The notes: generated from the letters alone by a model not told the origin. A DNA stretch of 21,411 nucleotides from Clostridia bacterium (GCA_023228225.1 JALOBO010000022.1:1-21411), one strand, 5' to 3'; positions 1-7,171 are shown, numbered from the stretch's first letter. A program made the numbers and translations.

Positions 1-1
1 T

Positions 2-169
2 ATTTTAAATTGTACTAGTTTGCCATCAATTTTAATTGAATGCGGATTTTTATCTAGCCCAGAAGAAGAACAACTACTAATTAGCGAAGACTATCAAAAA
101 ACTCTTTGCTACTATATATTTTGTGGTGTAGTACAATATTTTGGAGTAGTATCTGGTATCGCAATTTAA
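2..169 (+). CDS. N-acetylmuramoyl-L-alanine amidase, C-terminal end (partial)
   Basis: This is the last 55 residues of a protein whose start lies left of the window. The frame reads LPSILIECGFLSSPEEEQLL, the hallmark C-terminal segment of zinc-dependent Amidase_3 enzymes. In that family the Glu of the ECGFLS motif is catalytic, and the enzyme cleaves the bond between N-acetylmuramic acid and L-alanine in peptidoglycan. In endospore formers the chromosomal Amidase_3 protein without extra cell-wall repeats is often CwlD, which makes muramic lactam in spore cortex. The tail here ends shortly after the domain (YYIFCGVVQYFG), with no binding repeats, which would suit CwlD. The call to Amidase_3 is firm; the CwlD assignment is inference. 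A hairpin terminator follows directly. Confidence 0.8.
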   Translation: MLNCTSLPSILIECGFLSSPEEEQLLISEDYQKTLCYYIFCGVVQYFGVVSGIAI

Positions 170-189
170 AATATCATAAATATTATTTA

Positions 190-223
190 AAAATTCCGTT
201 TGTTAAGTTTGAACGGAATTTTT
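190..223 (+). terminator. Rho-independent terminator after the amidase
   Basis: The arms AAAATTCCGTT (190-200) and AACGGAATTTTT (212-223) pair around an 11-nt loop, and the right arm runs into T residues. It separates the amidase gene from the mrnC operon. Confidence 0.7.
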
Positions 224-233
224 AAGTATTTTG

Positions 234-262
234 TTGTGAGTTATAGTCTTTTGTGTTATACT
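234..262 (+). promoter_or_regulatory. SigA-type promoter of mrnC-rlmB-sigH
   Basis: TTGTGA at 234-239 is followed after a 17-bp spacer by TATACT at 257-262. Transcription would begin near 269, about 23 nt before the ATG at 292. This argues against the upstream in-frame GTG at 253, which would lie inside the promoter. Confidence 0.6.
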
Positions 263-291
263 ATTTTATACAAAAACAAACTGGAAAAAAT

Positions 292-708
292 ATGGAAAAC
301 GAATTATTACTAACTAAAATTTTAAGTGTGGAAGAGGCAAATTTGCTTAATCCGCAAGTACTAGCGTTTGTGGGTGACAGTGTGTACACTCTAATATTGC
401 GTACTTATTTTGCTAAAAAAAGTCCTGCAAAGTCCGGCAAACTACATATTTTTTGTAATGAGTATATGAGTGCTCCTGCTCAAAGCCTTCATTTAGATTT
501 ATTGTTGCCTTTGTTTTCTGAGCAAGAACATAATATAATGCGTAGGGGCAGAAATACTCATGTGCATAGTATGGCAAAAAATGCAAATGTAGAAGAATAT
601 AAAAAAGCAACAGGTTTTGAGGCAGTTTTTGGATTTTTATATTTAACAGGACAATATGAACGCATTTATCGGTTTGTAGATTTAATATTAAATAAAGGGA
701 CAGTTTAA
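292..708 (+). CDS. mrnC: Mini-ribonuclease III
   Basis: Mini-RNase III is a dimeric double-strand-specific RNase that in Firmicutes trims the ends of 23S rRNA precursor. The 138-residue protein consists only of an RNase III catalytic domain with no RNA-binding domain, as the family requires. Visible signature elements are LAFVGDSVYTL (residues 24-34, with the acidic catalytic Asp 28), RRGRNTH (84-90) and ATGFEAVFGFLYL (107-119, with the second catalytic acid Glu 110). I chose the ATG at 292 over an in-frame GTG at 253 because homologous sequence begins here and a TATACT promoter box overlaps the upstream extension. It sits one base from rlmB, its usual neighbour. Confidence 0.93.
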   Translation: MENELLLTKILSVEEANLLNPQVLAFVGDSVYTLILRTYFAKKSPAKSGKLHIFCNEYMSAPAQSLHLDLLLPLFSEQEHNIMRRGRNTHVHSMAKNANVEEYKKATGFEAVFGFLYLTGQYERIYRFVDLILNKGTV

Positions 709-709
709 A

Positions 710-1438
710 ATGATTATAGAAGGCAAAAATTCAGTACTTGAAGCACTTGAAAGCAACACAAGTATTAATAAAATAATTTTGCAAAACGGAACGCAAGATG
801 TCGTCGCTCAAAACATAATTAACTTAGCGAAATCCCGTAAAATAAATATAATATTTTTAGACAAACAGTCTTTTTTGAATTTAAGTCCAAGTAAACGCCC
901 ACAAGGTGTAATTGCCGATATCGTAGATTTTGATTATTCTAGCGTACAGGATATTCTATCTTATGCCACTTCAAAAGGCGAAGAGCCAATTATTGTAATT
1001 TTAGATGGCATAGAAGACCCACATAATTTGGGTAGTGTGGTAAGAGTTTGCGAATGTGCGGGCGTCCACGGAGTCATTATTCCTAAAAATCGCGCGGTAG
1101 AAGTAAATGAAACCGTTGTCAGAATTAGTGCGGGTGCGTTACATTATGTAAAAGTGGCACGCGTTACAAATATTAATGATACGATTAAAGAATTAAAAGA
1201 AAAAGGCATATGGGTTTATTCTGCCGAAGCAGATGGGCAAAACATATATAATACAAACTTAAAGGGTGCTATTGCATTAATTATTGGTGGCGAAAACACA
1301 GGTGTAAAAAGACTTACAAAAGAACTTTCTGATGCGGTTATTTCTATACCTATGTATGGCAAAATTAATTCGTTGAATGCTTCTGTTGCATGCGGTATTG
1401 TGCTATATGAAGCGGTAAGGCAAAGAAAAGGGAAATAA
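710..1438 (+). CDS. rlmB: 23S rRNA 2'-O-ribose methyltransferase (RlmB/TrmH family)
   Basis: This SpoU/TrmH-fold enzyme uses S-adenosylmethionine to methylate a guanosine ribose in 23S rRNA. In Firmicutes this locus was formerly called yacO. The 242 residues comprise an N-terminal substrate-binding domain (about 1-75) and a C-terminal knotted methyltransferase domain. All three SpoU motifs are intact: DPHNLGSVVR (103-112, with Asn 106 and Arg 112), IGGENTGV (192-199, with Glu 195), and IPMYGKINSLNASVA (213-227, with the Asn-Ser pair at 220-221 and Asn 223). The start follows the mrnC stop by one base and the stop overlaps the sigH ATG by one base, so the three genes are almost certainly translated from one mRNA. 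No yacP/rae1 gene lies between it and sigH, unlike in Bacillus. Confidence 0.93.
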   Translation: MIIEGKNSVLEALESNTSINKIILQNGTQDVVAQNIINLAKSRKINIIFLDKQSFLNLSPSKRPQGVIADIVDFDYSSVQDILSYATSKGEEPIIVILDGIEDPHNLGSVVRVCECAGVHGVIIPKNRAVEVNETVVRISAGALHYVKVARVTNINDTIKELKEKGIWVYSAEADGQNIYNTNLKGAIALIIGGENTGVKRLTKELSDAVISIPMYGKINSLNASVACGIVLYEAVRQRKGK

Positions 1439-2025
1439 TGGAAGAAATTTTAAACGAAATTGAACTTATTAGAGAGGCAAAAAGCGGGAATGAACACGCT
1501 GTTTTTGATTTAATAGAAAAATATAAATTATATGTTAAAACAATTAGTAGACAATATTTTTTGACAGGTGGCGAACAAGATGACCTTATTCAAGAAGGAA
1601 TGATCGGACTTAATAAGGCAATTTATAGTTTTAATTTAAATGGAAATGCTAATTTTAAAACATTTGCCAAAATGTGCATTAGGCGTAAAATTCAAACGGC
1701 GGTAAAGTCGGCAAACAGACAAAAACACAAACCATTAAATGATTATGTGTTTATTGCATTTAACGAGAGTGAAGAAGATGAAGAATTGGGTCTTGTAATA
1801 CCTTCACAAAACTTAGACCCCGAACAGCAATTTATAAACAAACAACAACATGAAAAAATAGATTACATATTAACGAATACACTTTCAAAATTTGAAAAAA
1901 GAGTATTACAAAAATATTTGCAAGGATATAGTTATGGCGAGATTGCAACTATGCTTGATAAAGGTATTAAAAGTATAGATAATGCATTGTTGCGCATTAA
2001 AAAAAAATTACTTGAAGTACAATAG
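1438..2025 (+). CDS. sigH: RNA polymerase sigma-H factor
   Basis: SigH directs transcription of early stationary-phase and sporulation-entry genes. The 195-residue protein has a full sigma-70 layout: region 2.2 DDLIQEGMIGLNKAIYSF (48-65), region 2.3-2.4 ending in KSANRQKHKPLN (90-101, near-identical to the SigH DNA-recognition helix), and region 4.2 YSYGEIATMLDKGIKSIDNA (164-183) followed by a basic tail. The KSIDNALxRxKxKL ending is typical of SigH rather than ECF factors. It is translationally coupled to rlmB (TAATG overlap). Its presence next to mrnC and rlmB matches the Firmicutes order and supports sporulation capacity, though SigH also exists in some non-sporulating relatives. Confidence 0.9.
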   Translation: MEEILNEIELIREAKSGNEHAVFDLIEKYKLYVKTISRQYFLTGGEQDDLIQEGMIGLNKAIYSFNLNGNANFKTFAKMCIRRKIQTAVKSANRQKHKPLNDYVFIAFNESEEDEELGLVIPSQNLDPEQQFINKQQHEKIDYILTNTLSKFEKRVLQKYLQGYSYGEIATMLDKGIKSIDNALLRIKKKLLEVQ

Positions 2026-2027
2026 AT

Positions 2028-2056
2028 TTGACCTAACATTAAATTTGTACTAAAAT
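2028..2056 (+). promoter_or_regulatory. SigA-type promoter of dnaX-ebfC-recR
   Basis: TTGACC at 2028-2033 is followed after 17 bp by TAAAAT at 2051-2056. A consensus TATAAT also lies at 2056-2061, but with a 22-bp spacer. The promoter begins right after the sigH stop, so dnaX need not depend on read-through. Confidence 0.65.
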
Positions 2057-2073
2057 ATAATTAGGGAGAAATT

Positions 2074-3834
2074 ATGGCATACCTAGCATTATATCGTAAA
2101 TATAGACCATTATTATTTAAAGATGTAATTGGACAAGACCACATTACTCAAACTTTACAGCATCAAATTGCACGCGGGCAAATTAGTCACGCATATTTAT
2201 TTTCGGGCAGTCGCGGGACGGGTAAAACCTCTGTTGCAAAAATATTTGCACGCGCTGTTAATTGTTTAGATAAAGAGCATGCGCCTTGTGGCAAATGTGA
2301 AGTGTGTAAAGCGCTTGAAGATCCTTCAAACCTTGATATTTTGGAAATAGATGCGGCAAGCAATAATAAGGTAGATGAAATAAGAGAACTTAGAGAGAAA
2401 GTAAAATATTCGCCGTTAAGCGGTAAATATAAGGTGTATATTATTGACGAAGTTCATATGTTAACAGACAGTGCTTTTAATGCATTGCTTAAAACGCTGG
2501 AAGAACCACCAGCACACGCGCTGTTTATTTTGGCAACAACCGAAGTGCAAAAGTTACCACCTACAATACTATCTCGCTGTATGCGTTTTGATTTTAAATT
2601 AATTTCCGAAAAACAACTAAGCGAATTATTAATTAGTATTTTAACCGATATTAATGTTGAATATGAACTCGAAGCAGTTAAACTAATTGCAAGTTCCGGT
2701 CAAGGCAGTGTGCGAGATATGCTATCTATTGCGGATATGTGTGTGGCATATTCTACTTCTAAAATAACATACAATGATGTGCTTAATATTTTAGGTGCAG
2801 TTAATAAAGGAGTGCTTGTTTCTCTTGTAAATTCAATTCTCACATATAATGCGTCTGATATATTTACCAAAATTAATACAATTGCTGTATCCGGTAAAGA
2901 TATGGGAGTATTATGTCGTGACTTATCATCATATTTTAGAGACCTTATGATTATTAAAGTATGTGAAAATCCTAATTTAGTATTATCCATACCAACTGAA
3001 TTATTTAATTCTATGAGTAAAAGCGCCGAAAACACAGATTTTAACGGGCTTAATACTTGTATGCAAATTTTTTCGGCGACAGAGCAAGATTTAAAGTATA
3101 GTTTAAATCCACGTGTAATGCTTGAATCCGCTTGTTTAAAAGCATTATCAAGCATAAATGGAACTGATATCAAAAAAAAAATAACTGAACCAAAAATAAA
3201 ACCTCTTGCAAAAACGACAAAAGCAATTAAAAGTGATGGTAGTATCAGTTTAAATGTAGATTTGAATAAAAAAGAAGATATAAGTTTAAAAGCGAAAAGG
3301 GCTACTGATGTTGAAAATAAAGATGAGCCGAGCAATAAAGTTAGTCAATCTATTAATGCGGAAAACAAATTAACACATGTGGAAAATACAATTAATACCG
3401 TAAGTTTTTTAAATAATTTATCTAAACAAGAAAAAGTCGCATTTGAATTTGAAAGAGATGATATTATTGCATCAGAAAAGGTAACATTAACTGAAAACGA
3501 AAAAGAAGTACCTACTATTACACCACGGAAAATTTGGGGAAAAGTGCTTATAAGTTTAAAAAAACAAAGTATGATTGCACTACATATGGCGTGTGGCGAC
3601 ATTACAAATGTAGAAATATCTGCACAAGATTTTATAATTTATGTTTATGATGATTATGTTTGGGCAGTGCTTTCTAAACAAAATAATATTAACAGTTTAA
3701 GCGAAGTATTTAAAGAACTAGGATTTGAATACAATATTAAAATAGTAAAAAAAGATAAGCAAGAAGATAACGCAAAACAAATTTTAGAAAGGCTAACACA
3801 AAAGATTGGCGATATATTAAAAGTGGAGGATTAA
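2074..3834 (+). CDS. dnaX: DNA polymerase III subunit gamma/tau
   Basis: DnaX is the ATPase motor of the clamp loader that places the sliding clamp and links polymerases at the fork. The 586 residues show Walker A GSRGTGKT (45-52), a four-cysteine zinc site (Cys 64, 72, 75, 78), Walker B IIDEVHML (123-130), sensor 1 with ATTEVQKLPP (154-163), an SRC arginine finger (Arg 168) and the sensor 2 segment GSVRDMLS (211-218). The AAA+ collar ends near residue 365 (PRVMLESACLKAL). A Lys-rich, low-complexity linker follows, then a C-terminal domain (about 485-586) expected to be tau-specific. A run of ten A at codons 367-370 marks this boundary and could generate a short gamma form (see findings). The ribosome binding site is AGGGAG; the stop is one base from ebfC. 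Confidence 0.95.
   Translation: MAYLALYRKYRPLLFKDVIGQDHITQTLQHQIARGQISHAYLFSGSRGTGKTSVAKIFARAVNCLDKEHAPCGKCEVCKALEDPSNLDILEIDAASNNKVDEIRELREKVKYSPLSGKYKVYIIDEVHMLTDSAFNALLKTLEEPPAHALFILATTEVQKLPPTILSRCMRFDFKLISEKQLSELLISILTDINVEYELEAVKLIASSGQGSVRDMLSIADMCVAYSTSKITYNDVLNILGAVNKGVLVSLVNSILTYNASDIFTKINTIAVSGKDMGVLCRDLSSYFRDLMIIKVCENPNLVLSIPTELFNSMSKSAENTDFNGLNTCMQIFSATEQDLKYSLNPRVMLESACLKALSSINGTDIKKKITEPKIKPLAKTTKAIKSDGSISLNVDLNKKEDISLKAKRATDVENKDEPSNKVSQSINAENKLTHVENTINTVSFLNNLSKQEKVAFEFERDDIIASEKVTLTENEKEVPTITPRKIWGKVLISLKKQSMIALHMACGDITNVEISAQDFIIYVYDDYVWAVLSKQNNINSLSEVFKELGFEYNIKIVKKDKQEDNAKQILERLTQKIGDILKVED
3172..3181 (+). promoter_or_regulatory. A10 slippery tract inside dnaX
   Basis: Ten consecutive A encode Lys 367-369 and the first base of Ile 370. 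One base lost gives TAA directly after the three Lys codons (369 aa); one base gained gives Asn-Asn-TGA (371 aa). Either product would hold the AAA+ and collar domains and lack the tau-specific part. That the tract is used is inference from the known behaviour of dnaX elsewhere. Confidence 0.5.
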
Positions 3835-3835
3835 A

Positions 3836-4168
3836 ATGAATAAACCTTTTATGGGCGGAATGCCCAATATGCAACAAATGTTGAAACAGGCTCAGCAGTT
3901 ACAAAATGATATTGCAGTCGCTGAGGAAAATTTAAAAAATGCTATCGTTACTGCTTCTGCTGGTGGTGGTATGGTTAATGTAAAAATGTCCGGCACGAAA
4001 AAACTAATAGAAATTAAATTAAATAAGCAAGCAGTAGATCCGAGTGATGTAAATATGCTCGAAGACCTTATAACTGCGGCCATGACCGAGGCATACAACA
4101 AAGCCGAAGAATTACATCAAAAAACAATGGGACCGCTTACAGGTGGTAAATTGGGGCTAGGAATTTAA
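3836..4168 (+). CDS. ebfC: YbaB/EbfC family nucleoid-associated protein
   Basis: This 110-residue protein belongs to the YbaB/EbfC family, small dimeric DNA-binding proteins associated with the nucleoid and almost always encoded between dnaX and recR. The Met/Gly/Gln-rich head ([18 protein letters not shown]), the central strand [19 protein letters not shown] and the helical tail ending [13 protein letters not shown] are all family features. A strong GGAGGA ribosome binding site lies inside the end of dnaX, and its stop overlaps the recR ATG by one base, so translation is coupled on both sides. B. subtilis calls this gene yaaK. The exact cellular role of the family is still unsettled. Confidence 0.93.
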   Translation: MNKPFMGGMPNMQQMLKQAQQLQNDIAVAEENLKNAIVTASAGGGMVNVKMSGTKKLIEIKLNKQAVDPSDVNMLEDLITAAMTEAYNKAEELHQKTMGPLTGGKLGLGI

Positions 4169-4761
4169 TGAAGAATTATGTAGAACCTATTGCAAAACTT
4201 ATAAACCACTTTTCTAAATTGCCGGGCGTAGGACAGAAAACCGCTCAGCGCTATGCGTATAGCGTTATAAGAATGAATGAAGAAGAAATAAAAGGTTTTG
4301 CTAATTCAATTTTAGAAGTTAAACAAAAAATTAAATATTGTTCCGTATGTGGTAATTTTACCGATGTAGACCCTTGCGGTATTTGTACCAGCCGAATATC
4401 TGATACAATTTGTGTAGTGCAAGAGCCCAAAGATGTACTTGCTATGGAAAAAGTACGCGATTATTCGGGGCTTTATCATGTACTACACGGCACAATAAGT
4501 CCAATGGAAAATAGAGGACCGAACGATATTAGAATTAAAGAATTATTAAGCAGAGTATCTAGTGGAAAAATTAAAGAAGTCATTATTGCAACCAATCCAG
4601 ATGTCGAAGGAGAGGCAACAGCACTTTACATTGCACGAATACTAAAACCACTCGGAATTAAAGTAACGCGTATAGCACAAGGAATTTCTATGGGCAGTGA
4701 TTTAGAATATGCCGATGAAGTAACTTTGAATAGAGCATTTGAGGACCGCAAGGAACTTTAA
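4168..4761 (+). CDS. recR: Recombination mediator RecR
   Basis: RecR works with RecO (and RecF) to load RecA onto single-stranded DNA at gaps. The 197 residues contain a helix-hairpin-helix [13 protein letters not shown] (18-30), a C4 zinc finger (Cys 58, 61, 70, 73) and a Toprim domain (about 80-175) with the acidic motif NPDVEGEAT at 143-151. The length is normal for the family (about 200). It is the last gene of dnaX-ebfC-recR. No clear hairpin terminator is visible in the following 127 bp, so some read-through into the next gene is possible. Confidence 0.95.
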   Translation: MKNYVEPIAKLINHFSKLPGVGQKTAQRYAYSVIRMNEEEIKGFANSILEVKQKIKYCSVCGNFTDVDPCGICTSRISDTICVVQEPKDVLAMEKVRDYSGLYHVLHGTISPMENRGPNDIRIKELLSRVSSGKIKEVIIATNPDVEGEATALYIARILKPLGIKVTRIAQGISMGSDLEYADEVTLNRAFEDRKEL

Positions 4762-4837
4762 TTTATTATTTTACCAAAATTATGTACTAATGAAATTTGT
4801 ACATTGTTTTAAACAAGCGGTTTTTTAACATTAAGAT

Positions 4838-4881
4838 CACTCCTATCATAAATATATACATATAATTTTTATTGAGGAGTG
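4838..4881 (+). promoter_or_regulatory. Possible Shine-Dalgarno-sequestering stem before the 4889 gene
   Basis: CACTCCT at 4838-4844 is an exact complement of AGGAGTG at 4875-4881, which is the ribosome binding site of the next gene. A transcript starting upstream of 4838, for example from the recR operon, could hide the site. A transcript starting from the TATAAT-like box at 4861-4866 would lack the left arm and stay open. Confidence 0.35.
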
Positions 4882-4888
4882 TTAATAA

Positions 4889-5452
4889 GTGCAAGATAGT
4901 AATTATAATGATGAAGTAGATTTAAGTTCAGGCGGAAACATTGAAAAACTTGCACAGGCATATAAAAACGACTTAAATAATAAAACTGTGTCAACGCAAG
5001 AAAATTCTAATGTATGTGTTACCGAAAACTTACGTTTAACCCAAAAAGTAATAATTGATAATATTTTAATTAATTTACATAAGCAGTCAAAAATTTATGA
5101 ATTTTTAAAAAAATGCTCGCCATCGATTACGCAAGATATTGTATTAAATGCATTAATTGAAAAAACCGGTAATAATATTAAAAGCAGTAGTATAGTCTGC
5201 TGTGAAATCACCGGAACCGTAATAGAAGAAAAGCAAAGTGAAACAATAAACCTTCCTAATTATTGTGAGGCTATAAAGATTGCACAAAATACCGAAGCAA
5301 TTTTAATTGAACATTTATTTAACCTTTACACCAAAACCGATAATAAAATTGCAAAGGCACAATTATCTTCCGTATTAAAAGAAAGATTAGAAAGCATACG
5401 ACTGTTAACAATGTTGTATGGAAATTGCAAACACAGAAATTATAATAGTTGA
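4889..5452 (+). CDS. Uncharacterised helical protein downstream of recR
   Basis: I do not recognise this 187-residue protein. It starts with GTG behind a good GAGGAG ribosome binding site. The first 45 residues are polar and probably disordered. The middle contains KVIIDNILINLHKQSKIYEFLKK, which looks like an amphipathic helix, then a stretch with three cysteines (IVCCEI and NYCEAI). The C-terminal 55 residues (AIKIAQNTEAILIEHLFNLY and LSSVLKERLESIRLLTMLYG) read as two long helices, loosely like ferritin-like or coat-associated helical bundles, but without a clear metal-binding motif. No signal peptide or membrane segment is visible. In other Firmicutes recR is followed by yaaL and bofA; this protein resembles neither. 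It ends at a bidirectional hairpin. Confidence 0.7.
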   Translation: MQDSNYNDEVDLSSGGNIEKLAQAYKNDLNNKTVSTQENSNVCVTENLRLTQKVIIDNILINLHKQSKIYEFLKKCSPSITQDIVLNALIEKTGNNIKSSSIVCCEITGTVIEEKQSETINLPNYCEAIKIAQNTEAILIEHLFNLYTKTDNKIAKAQLSSVLKERLESIRLLTMLYGNCKHRNYNS

Positions 5453-5497
5453 TTATTTTATATGAAAATATAATAAAAAATTCAAAAAAACAACAAA

Positions 5498-5546
5498 ATA
5501 ATATAAAAATGCAATTTTTTAATAAAATTTGCATTTTTTATATTAT
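5498..5546. terminator. Bidirectional terminator
   Basis: Long A/T-rich arms with a GC centre (ATAAAAATGCAA paired with TTGCATTTTTTAT) lie between convergent genes ending at 5452 (+) and 5554 (-). T runs occur on both strands. Confidence 0.7.
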
Positions 5547-5553
5547 TTATATT

Positions 5554-5895
5554 TTATATTATACTGACCAACACTTTATTTAAATTAATTTCTCTTGCCC
5601 GTTTATAACTACAAAATATGTCAATAAACCACCAAAGCCCAAAGGTAGTAATTCCTAGAATTAACTTTGCAAATGCAAGTCCTACGTCGCCCATTACAAA
5701 TCTATCTAATGCTAATCCACCAAAGAATATGGACAACAATGCAATATTTGCTGGTTTATGAAATTTAATTTTCATTATACTTTCATATGTGTTATCAGAT
5801 GCATCTTTTAAAGAATTTTTGACCAAATATAATTTGTCAGATGGAAGATATTTACTCAAATAATTTATTATATCTCTATTTTTTTGTTCTATCAT
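5554..5895 (-). CDS. TM2 domain-containing membrane protein
   Basis: The 113-residue protein has a soluble, charged N-terminal region (about 1-45) followed by a TM2 domain: two hydrophobic helices around residues 50-68 (ANIALLSIFFGGLALDRFVM) and 72-95, with the family signature GGLALDRFVMGDVGLAFAKLIL and a WWFIDIF segment in the second helix. TM2 proteins are small inner-membrane proteins of unknown biochemical role. It is divergent from an XRE repressor gene. Its promoter on the minus strand (TTGACT, 18 bp, TATAAT) has one of the two putative operators exactly in its spacer, so repression by the neighbour is likely. The ribosome binding site is AAGGAG. Confidence 0.85.
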   Translation of the reverse strand: MIEQKNRDIINYLSKYLPSDKLYLVKNSLKDASDNTYESIMKIKFHKPANIALLSIFFGGLALDRFVMGDVGLAFAKLILGITTFGLWWFIDIFCSYKRAREINLNKVLVSII

Positions 5896-5923
5896 AACAT
5901 CTACTCCTTATAAATTATATTAC

Positions 5924-5953
5924 ATTATATATCTTACAATAGTAAGAAGTCAA
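5924..5953 (-). promoter_or_regulatory. SigA promoter of the TM2 gene with embedded operator
   Basis: On the minus strand TTGACT (5953-5948) and TATAAT (5929-5924) are separated by 18 bp. The dyad CTTACTATTGTAAG fills most of the spacer. Confidence 0.65.
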
Positions 5954-5975
5954 GTATTTTTCTTACACTTGTAAG
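5933..5975. promoter_or_regulatory. Paired operators CTTAC-N4-GTAAG
   Basis: CTTACAATAGTAAG (5933-5946) and CTTACACTTGTAAG (5962-5975) share the same half-sites and 4-bp centre. Their centres are 29 bp apart. They lie between the divergent TM2 and XRE genes. The second abuts a GATAAT box (5975-5980) only 6 bp before the XRE ATG. They are likely binding sites of the XRE protein. Confidence 0.6.
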
Positions 5976-5986
5976 ATAATAAAAAT

Positions 5987-6193
5987 ATGAAAACAAGTTT
6001 TGGAAAACGGTTAAAAGAATTAAGATTAGAAAAAAACATTGGGCAAATAGAACTTGCTAAATGTTTGAATGTAAGCAAAGGCATTATTAGTTTATGGGAA
6101 AATGATTTGCGAGAGCCAACTTTAACAAGTCTGATTTCTATTGCCAATTATTATTCAGTAAAAATTGATTACTTGGCAGGACTTGAAGATTAG
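5987..6193 (+). CDS. XRE-family HTH transcriptional regulator
   Basis: This 68-residue protein is a single Cro/C1-type helix-turn-helix domain. GKRLKELRLEKNIGQIELAKCL, NVSKGIISLWENDLREPTLTSL and the closing YYSVKIDYLAGLED match the five-helix fold, with the recognition helix around residues 30-41. No Shine-Dalgarno sequence precedes the ATG. A GATAAT -10 box ends 6 bp upstream, so the mRNA may be leaderless. It probably represses itself and the divergent TM2 gene through the CTTAC-N4-GTAAG pair. Such proteins act as dimers in the cytoplasm. Confidence 0.85.
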   Translation: MKTSFGKRLKELRLEKNIGQIELAKCLNVSKGIISLWENDLREPTLTSLISIANYYSVKIDYLAGLED

Positions 6194-6218
6194 ATATTTT
6201 TTTAACGTTAATTACAAA

Positions 6219-6917
6219 TTACATTAATTCAAGAGTTTGTTCGGCTTTTGGAATAATGCCAGATTTTGCACAGACTTCCAAAAATATTTTAACAATTGAA
6301 GGGTCAAATTGTGTTCCGGAGCATCTTTTTATTTCCTGAATTGCTTCTATTTTGGAAACAGCAGGCTTATATATTCTACCGCTTACTAGCACATCGTATG
6401 TATCAAGAACTGCAATTATTCTTGAAAATAAAGGTATATCTTTACCTGTTAATCCATCAGGATAGCCAGTTCCATCAAAGCGTTCATGATGATGTAAAAT
6501 ATCATTGGCAATATACTTATACTCTTCCACAGAATTAACAATATCAAATGAATGTTTAGAATGTAATTTTATTTCTTTCCATTCTTCAACATTTAATTTA
6601 TCAGGTTTATTTAAAATTGATGAACTTATGTTAATTTTACCTATATCATGAAATTTTGCAATTAAAGATAAAGTTTTAATTTCTGAGGTTGCTAAATTTA
6701 ATATTACCCCCAATCTTTTTGCTAGGCTGGTCATATGTTTTGAATGAACATCAGTTTCATAACTTTTTTTTGCCAATATTTTTTCAATAGAATAAATGAA
6801 CAATTTACTTAATTGCCTTTCGTTTTTGTAAATTTTTTTTGCACGCGAATTGTATTCTGTGATTATTTCAAAATAATTTTCGCTACATGCAATAATTTTT
6901 TTAAGGTCTTCGTGCAT
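6219..6917 (-). CDS. HD-GYP domain phosphodiesterase
   Basis: The HD-GYP family hydrolyses cyclic di-GMP (or related cyclic dinucleotides) using a bi- or trinuclear metal centre. Visible residues are the first His of TDVHSKHM (His 58), the HD pair in FHDIGKI (90-91), His 119 in IKLHSKHSF, and the signature HHERFDGTGYP (143-153) with the complete GYP tripeptide, then Asp 171. The 232-residue protein has only a short helical N-terminus (about 1-45) and no visible receiver, PAS or GAF domain or membrane segment, so any input must come from the short N-terminal part or a partner. A GGAG ribosome binding site and a TTGTTC-17-TATAAT promoter precede it. Cyclic di-GMP turnover is inferred from family membership. 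Confidence 0.9.
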   Translation of the reverse strand: MHEDLKKIIACSENYFEIITEYNSRAKKIYKNERQLSKLFIYSIEKILAKKSYETDVHSKHMTSLAKRLGVILNLATSEIKTLSLIAKFHDIGKINISSSILNKPDKLNVEEWKEIKLHSKHSFDIVNSVEEYKYIANDILHHHERFDGTGYPDGLTGKDIPLFSRIIAVLDTYDVLVSGRIYKPAVSKIEAIQEIKRCSGTQFDPSIVKIFLEVCAKSGIIPKAEQTLELM

Positions 6918-6953
6918 AGTATCTCCATATCAAGTAATACTTTATTCATATAA

Positions 6954-6982
6954 ATTATATCATACGGTAATGCTTAGAACAA
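6954..6982 (-). promoter_or_regulatory. SigA-type promoter of the HD-GYP gene
   Basis: On the minus strand TTGTTC (6982-6977) and TATAAT (6959-6954) are separated by 17 bp. The rest of the 254-bp gap up to 7171 holds three TGTAC motifs (7002-7047), A/T palindromes near 7072-7090 and a short hairpin CGTTTT/AAAACG (7137-7153). No gene is visible in it. Confidence 0.5.
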
Positions 6983-7171
6983 TAGAATAGTCATTAATAT
7001 TACATTTTTGTACATAATGAACGACTTTTGTACAAAAAATGTACGCATAAAATCGAATAATTATTTCAAAAAATTTTTTAATTAAAAAATTAAATTTAAA
7101 AGCAAAAGATATTTTAATTGTATTTAATTTTGAAGTCGTTTTAACGTAAAACGATGTGTATTTGAATAAAT

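Noticed and set aside
253..291. N-terminal extension of Mini-RNase III from a GTG at 253
   Set aside because: The extension MLYYFIQKQTGKN does not resemble the family, and a TATACT -10 box lies within it. The ATG at 292 fits better.
2700..3335. Long open frame antisense to dnaX (211 codons)
   Set aside because: It lies wholly inside dnaX, encodes a biased Leu/Ile/Ser-rich sequence and has no ribosome binding site. It is a shadow of the real gene.
4810..4826. Terminator after recR (AAACAAGCGGTTTTTT)
   Set aside because: The possible stem is only four base pairs. The T run is there but the hairpin is too weak to call.
7001..7048. Three TGTAC motifs as an operator array for the HD-GYP gene
   Set aside because: The motifs are short, irregularly spaced, and GTAC also occurs elsewhere in the window. 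The support is too thin.
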